Of a stretch of DNA of 64,000 nt, positions 61,259-64,000 are shown piece by piece; the stretch's first letter is position 1, and each line of letters begins with the position of its first letter. The position numbers and the translations under genes were made by a program. The stretch comes from Draconibacterium sp. GTDB lineage: Bacteria; Bacteroidota; Bacteroidia; Bacteroidales; Prolixibacteraceae. The notes below the pieces were generated by a model that made no database searches, was not told where the DNA came from, and worked only from the letters and a program-made list of their open reading frames with translations. The DNA is taken from contig JADIYN010000013.1 in NCBI GenBank assembly GCA_016705335.1, forward strand, positions 62,001 through 126,000, written 5' to 3'.

Positions 61259-61696
61259 ATGAGAAAGATATTTCTGGTTGCCCTTATAATTACTGTTACA
61301 ACTGCAACGGGTTTTGCGCAATCGCTTCCCGAATTTCTGGCAGGAACCTGGAAAGTTGAAAACAGTGAAACCTACGAACACTGGGATAAAATCAACGAAA
61401 ACAATTTCAAGGGAATTTCATATAAAATGATAAACGGGAAAATGGTAATTACCGAATATCTTGATATCAAAAAAACAGATGGTAAAATTGTTTATACTGC
61501 CACTGTGCTTAACCAAAACAATGGAATCGGGATTGATTTTAATTTGACCAGTTCCGACAGTCTGTTTTCTTTTGAAAATCCGGTTCACGATTTTCCGAAG
61601 TTTATACGTTACAAGCACATTTCAGAAAATAAAATGAGTGCAACTGTTGGTACAAACGAAAATAATTTCACACTGAATTTTGAAAAATTAAAATGA
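61259..61696 (+). CDS. Secreted DUF6265-like lipocalin protein
   Basis: 145 residues with a signal peptide (ending GFAQ). Mature start LPEFLAGTWKVENSETYEHWDKIN and IDFNLTSSDSLFSFENPVHDFPKFIRY match the DUF6265 pattern, an eight-stranded lipocalin-like barrel. The family's conserved FENPxHDFP motif is intact. Function unknown. Confidence 0.8.
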   Translation: MRKIFLVALIITVTTATGFAQSLPEFLAGTWKVENSETYEHWDKINENNFKGISYKMINGKMVITEYLDIKKTDGKIVYTATVLNQNNGIGIDFNLTSSDSLFSFENPVHDFPKFIRYKHISENKMSATVGTNENNFTLNFEKLK

Positions 61697-61806
61697 TAAA
61701 TTTACTGTACACCTGAAATCTTGCAAATTTTCGCTTAAAAGTGTTTCAATTAAATTCTAAAAGGTATATTTCTGTTTTCTTGTTTTAGACGATAAATTTC
61801 AAACAA

Positions 61807-62870
61807 ATGGCAAAAAAAAAGCACAAACATAAATAGAAACCGGACTGGCTCCCGGCTCCCTCGTTTTCACCGGGTTGCAGAAAATGGCTCAGGTTGATAT
61901 TTCACTTATCCATTATACAGAGGAACAGTTTGATGAAAAGTATCCGAAAAACATGGAAGAAGTAATTTCGTTTATAAAATCTTCAACTGGTGTTACATGG
62001 ATAAATATTGACGGTCTGCATGATGAAAAATTATTGAAGAAATATGCACATTTCTCAATATACACAAACTGAGTATGGAAGACATTTTAAGTGTTGGCCA
62101 ACGTCCGAAACTGGAGGAATACCGTGACTATGTTCAGGCGGTAATAAAAATACTTACAATGGACCCCGGCGATATAAGCATTGAATATGAACAAATTAGC
62201 TTTATCCTCAAAGGAAATTTACTTGTCACTTTTCAGGAAAAAACCGGCGATGTGTTTAACAGTGTCAGAACCCGTATTAAAGAAAAGAAAGGTTCAGTAA
62301 GAAGAAAAGGGGCCGACTATTTACTTTATGCACTTTTAGATACAGTTGTTGACCATTATTTTTTGGTTCTCGAAGATTTTGGTGAAAAACTTGAAGATTT
62401 GGAAACTGTACTGCTTGAAAATCCCGATAAAAGCACATTGAACAAATTACATTCACTCCGCCGCGAAACACTACTTTTAAGGCGCTCAATTTACCCGCTA
62501 CGCGAAATGATTTGCCACTTTGAAAAACTTGACGAGCCGTTAATTTCAAACGAAATAAAAGTATTTATCAGGGATTTGTACGACCACACTATTACAGTAA
62601 TCGACACTATTGAAGTGCTCCGCGATATGACTTCAGGTTTGCTCGACTTGTACATGAACAGCGCTTCAAACAAAATGAACGAAATAATGAAAGTATTAAC
62701 CATTATGAGTACCATTTTTATCCCGCTAACTTTTATTGCCGGAGTGTATGGAATGAACTTTGCCAACATGCCCGAGCTGCGCGCTCAAAACGGGTATTAT
62801 GTTATACTGGGCGTTATGTTTGTTGTATTTATCGGGATGCTGACTTTTTGAAACGAAAAAGTGGTTTTAA
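61807..62870 (+). CDS. corA: CorA magnesium/cobalt channel (frameshifted)
   Basis: About 355 residues after repair. The start MAKKKHKHK at 61807 is followed by a missing A near 61832 (then IETGLAPGSLVFTG). A further loss near 62055 (KYAHF-NIHKLSMED) and two near 62845-62858 restore the end as MLTFFKRKKWF. Cytoplasmic funnel with long helices, then two membrane helices with the selectivity motif YGMNFANMPE. Homopentameric Mg2+ uptake channel. Confidence 0.9.
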
Positions 62871-62996
62871 AACCGGGGTGGTGATTCGAAAACCAAAGCA
62901 TACATAAAGAAAAGATATGAGATGTTTATTGTTTATATTCTCTCCAAAATAGCATTGTATTCGTCCATCGTTTTTGCCCCAAAAATTATTAATTCC

Positions 62997-63977
62997 TTAA
63001 TGGAGTTTAAAATAAGAATATACCTCCTGATAATCTTTTACTTCCATTAAATCAGCACGCATTTTTGCGGCGCCATCAAAACTGTTTAGATAGATTTTAT
63101 AAAAACGTTTGAGGATATTAAAATTCTTACGTCCGCTCCAGGTTTTCTCAAAAAGCCGGGTGTGTTGAATGAGTTTTTCGATTCTTTCATCTTTTGATAT
63201 TTCAGTTTTTTCGGGATTAAAAAACCACGGGTTTTGAAAAATCCCACGACCGACCATCACGCCGTCAACCCCGGTTTCGGTGATGCGTTGCAATCCTTGT
63301 TCATATGAAAATACGTCGCCGTTACCATGAAACGGAATGTGTGGTTTAAGTTGATTTTTTAGTTTAACAGCTAAGGCAATTTCATCCCAGCTTGCTTCGC
63401 CATCGCTTTGCATTCGTTGTGTTCGTCCATGCAAAATAATTGCAGCAGGTTCAACTTCAAGTAATTCCGAAATCCACTCTTCAGTTTGATGCTGCTTTAT
63501 TCCTGTGCGTGTTTTAACACTCACAGGCAGGTTTGTACCTTCTTTAGTTGCAAGAATTATTTCCTTTGCCAGGTTTGGTTCGCCAATTAATGCGCTGCAG
63601 GCACCTTGTTTGAAGACCTTTTTCACGGGGCAGCCCATATTTATATCAATTCCATCAAATTGATAATTTTCAGTAAGATAGCTGGCAATGTTTTTATAGA
63701 TTTCAGGGTTGCGTCCCCATATCTGTGCAACCAATTTAATATTTAGTTTTTTCAGAAGTTCTTTTTCAGAATCGTTAACCACAAGACGTTCTGAAACCCG
63801 TGTCCGTCCAACAGGATGGTTCATCCCTTCAACGGATGTGAATTCAGTAAAAACCACATTTAGCTTTTCCATCGCAGACATTCCCATAACGATTTCACGA
63901 AAAACCGTGTCAGTAACGTCTTCCATTGGAGCCAGCGAAAAAACGGGGCCGTTAAATTGTTGCCAGAAGTTTGTCAT
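62997..63977 (-). CDS. dus: tRNA-dihydrouridine synthase
   Basis: 326 residues. FMN TIM barrel: FSLAPMEDVTDTVFREIVM at the N-terminus, IDINMGCPVKKVFKQGACSALIGEP with the conserved GCP cysteine, PVSVKTRTGI, ILHGRTQRMQSDGEASWDEI, GNGDVFSYEQ and GVDGVMVGRGIFQNPWFF. It reduces uridine in the tRNA D-loop with NADPH. Slightly diverged from DusB; the exact site specificity is not decided. The gene begins 23 bases inside the window's right edge and is complete. Confidence 0.93.
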   Translation of the reverse strand: MTNFWQQFNGPVFSLAPMEDVTDTVFREIVMGMSAMEKLNVVFTEFTSVEGMNHPVGRTRVSERLVVNDSEKELLKKLNIKLVAQIWGRNPEIYKNIASYLTENYQFDGIDINMGCPVKKVFKQGACSALIGEPNLAKEIILATKEGTNLPVSVKTRTGIKQHQTEEWISELLEVEPAAIILHGRTQRMQSDGEASWDEIALAVKLKNQLKPHIPFHGNGDVFSYEQGLQRITETGVDGVMVGRGIFQNPWFFNPEKTEISKDERIEKLIQHTRLFEKTWSGRKNFNILKRFYKIYLNSFDGAAKMRADLMEVKDYQEVYSYFKLH

Positions 63978-64000
63978 AGTAATAATGAAGTTCCAAATCT

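Overview
The window comes from a Bacteroidota chromosome, most likely Bacteroidales/Marinilabiliales (Prolixibacteraceae-like). Supporting signs are low GC, a type IX secretion C-terminal domain at the left edge, a TonB receptor paired with a DUF4249 lipoprotein, TAnnTTTG-type promoter elements, a LytS/LytTR two-component pair, and many glycoside hydrolases. No rRNA, tRNA, CRISPR array, transposase or phage module was seen. About nineteen genes are broken by one- or two-base indels, mostly in homopolymers, which looks like residual long-read error; I describe these as whole genes with the break noted.

Layout. Bases 681-11795 form one plus-strand locus. It encodes a b-type-cytochrome-like inner-membrane protein, a membrane-anchored 2x[4Fe-4S] flavoprotein, a 20-heme c-type cytochrome, a giant cytochrome with 56 readable (58 restored) CXXCH motifs built partly from five near-identical 429-bp repeats, an outer-membrane beta-barrel protein, an OB-fold-like lipoprotein and a DUF1349-like secreted protein. 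The layout fits a trans-envelope electron conduit. Bases 12257-15400 hold small unrelated genes (membrane proteins, a MazEF pair, a secreted protein), each followed by a ~110-bp imperfect palindrome resembling an integron attC site: a cassette array with no integrase in view.

Bases 15883-28816 carry a GH9 cellulase, small secreted proteins, an NmrA-like protein, a damaged TonB receptor, an AlkA-type glycosylase, a NIPSNAP protein, an aldo/keto reductase and an esterase. Bases 29025-32211 hold the two-component pair, a small membrane protein and a ferredoxin-nitroreductase. Bases 32308-45776 are rich in sugar metabolism: GH5, a GH20-like enzyme, Gfo/Idh/MocA oxidoreductases, an FGGY kinase, an SSS symporter and a GH130 mannosylglucose phosphorylase, interspersed with an adenine/adenosine deaminase, an M50-like protease and a formylglycine-enzyme-like lipoprotein.

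Bases 45934-63977 hold a sulfide:quinone-oxidoreductase-like flavoprotein, a tricorn-type protease, a TonB receptor/DUF4249 pair, a run of small protective proteins (Qnr-like pentapeptide, GyrI-like, VOC, Nim-like, DUF2007, DUF1801), an NDH-2, a CorA channel and a tRNA-dihydrouridine synthase. Two flavoproteins that could feed the quinone pool (SQR-like and NDH-2) occur in the same window as the multiheme locus, but a functional link between them is only inference.
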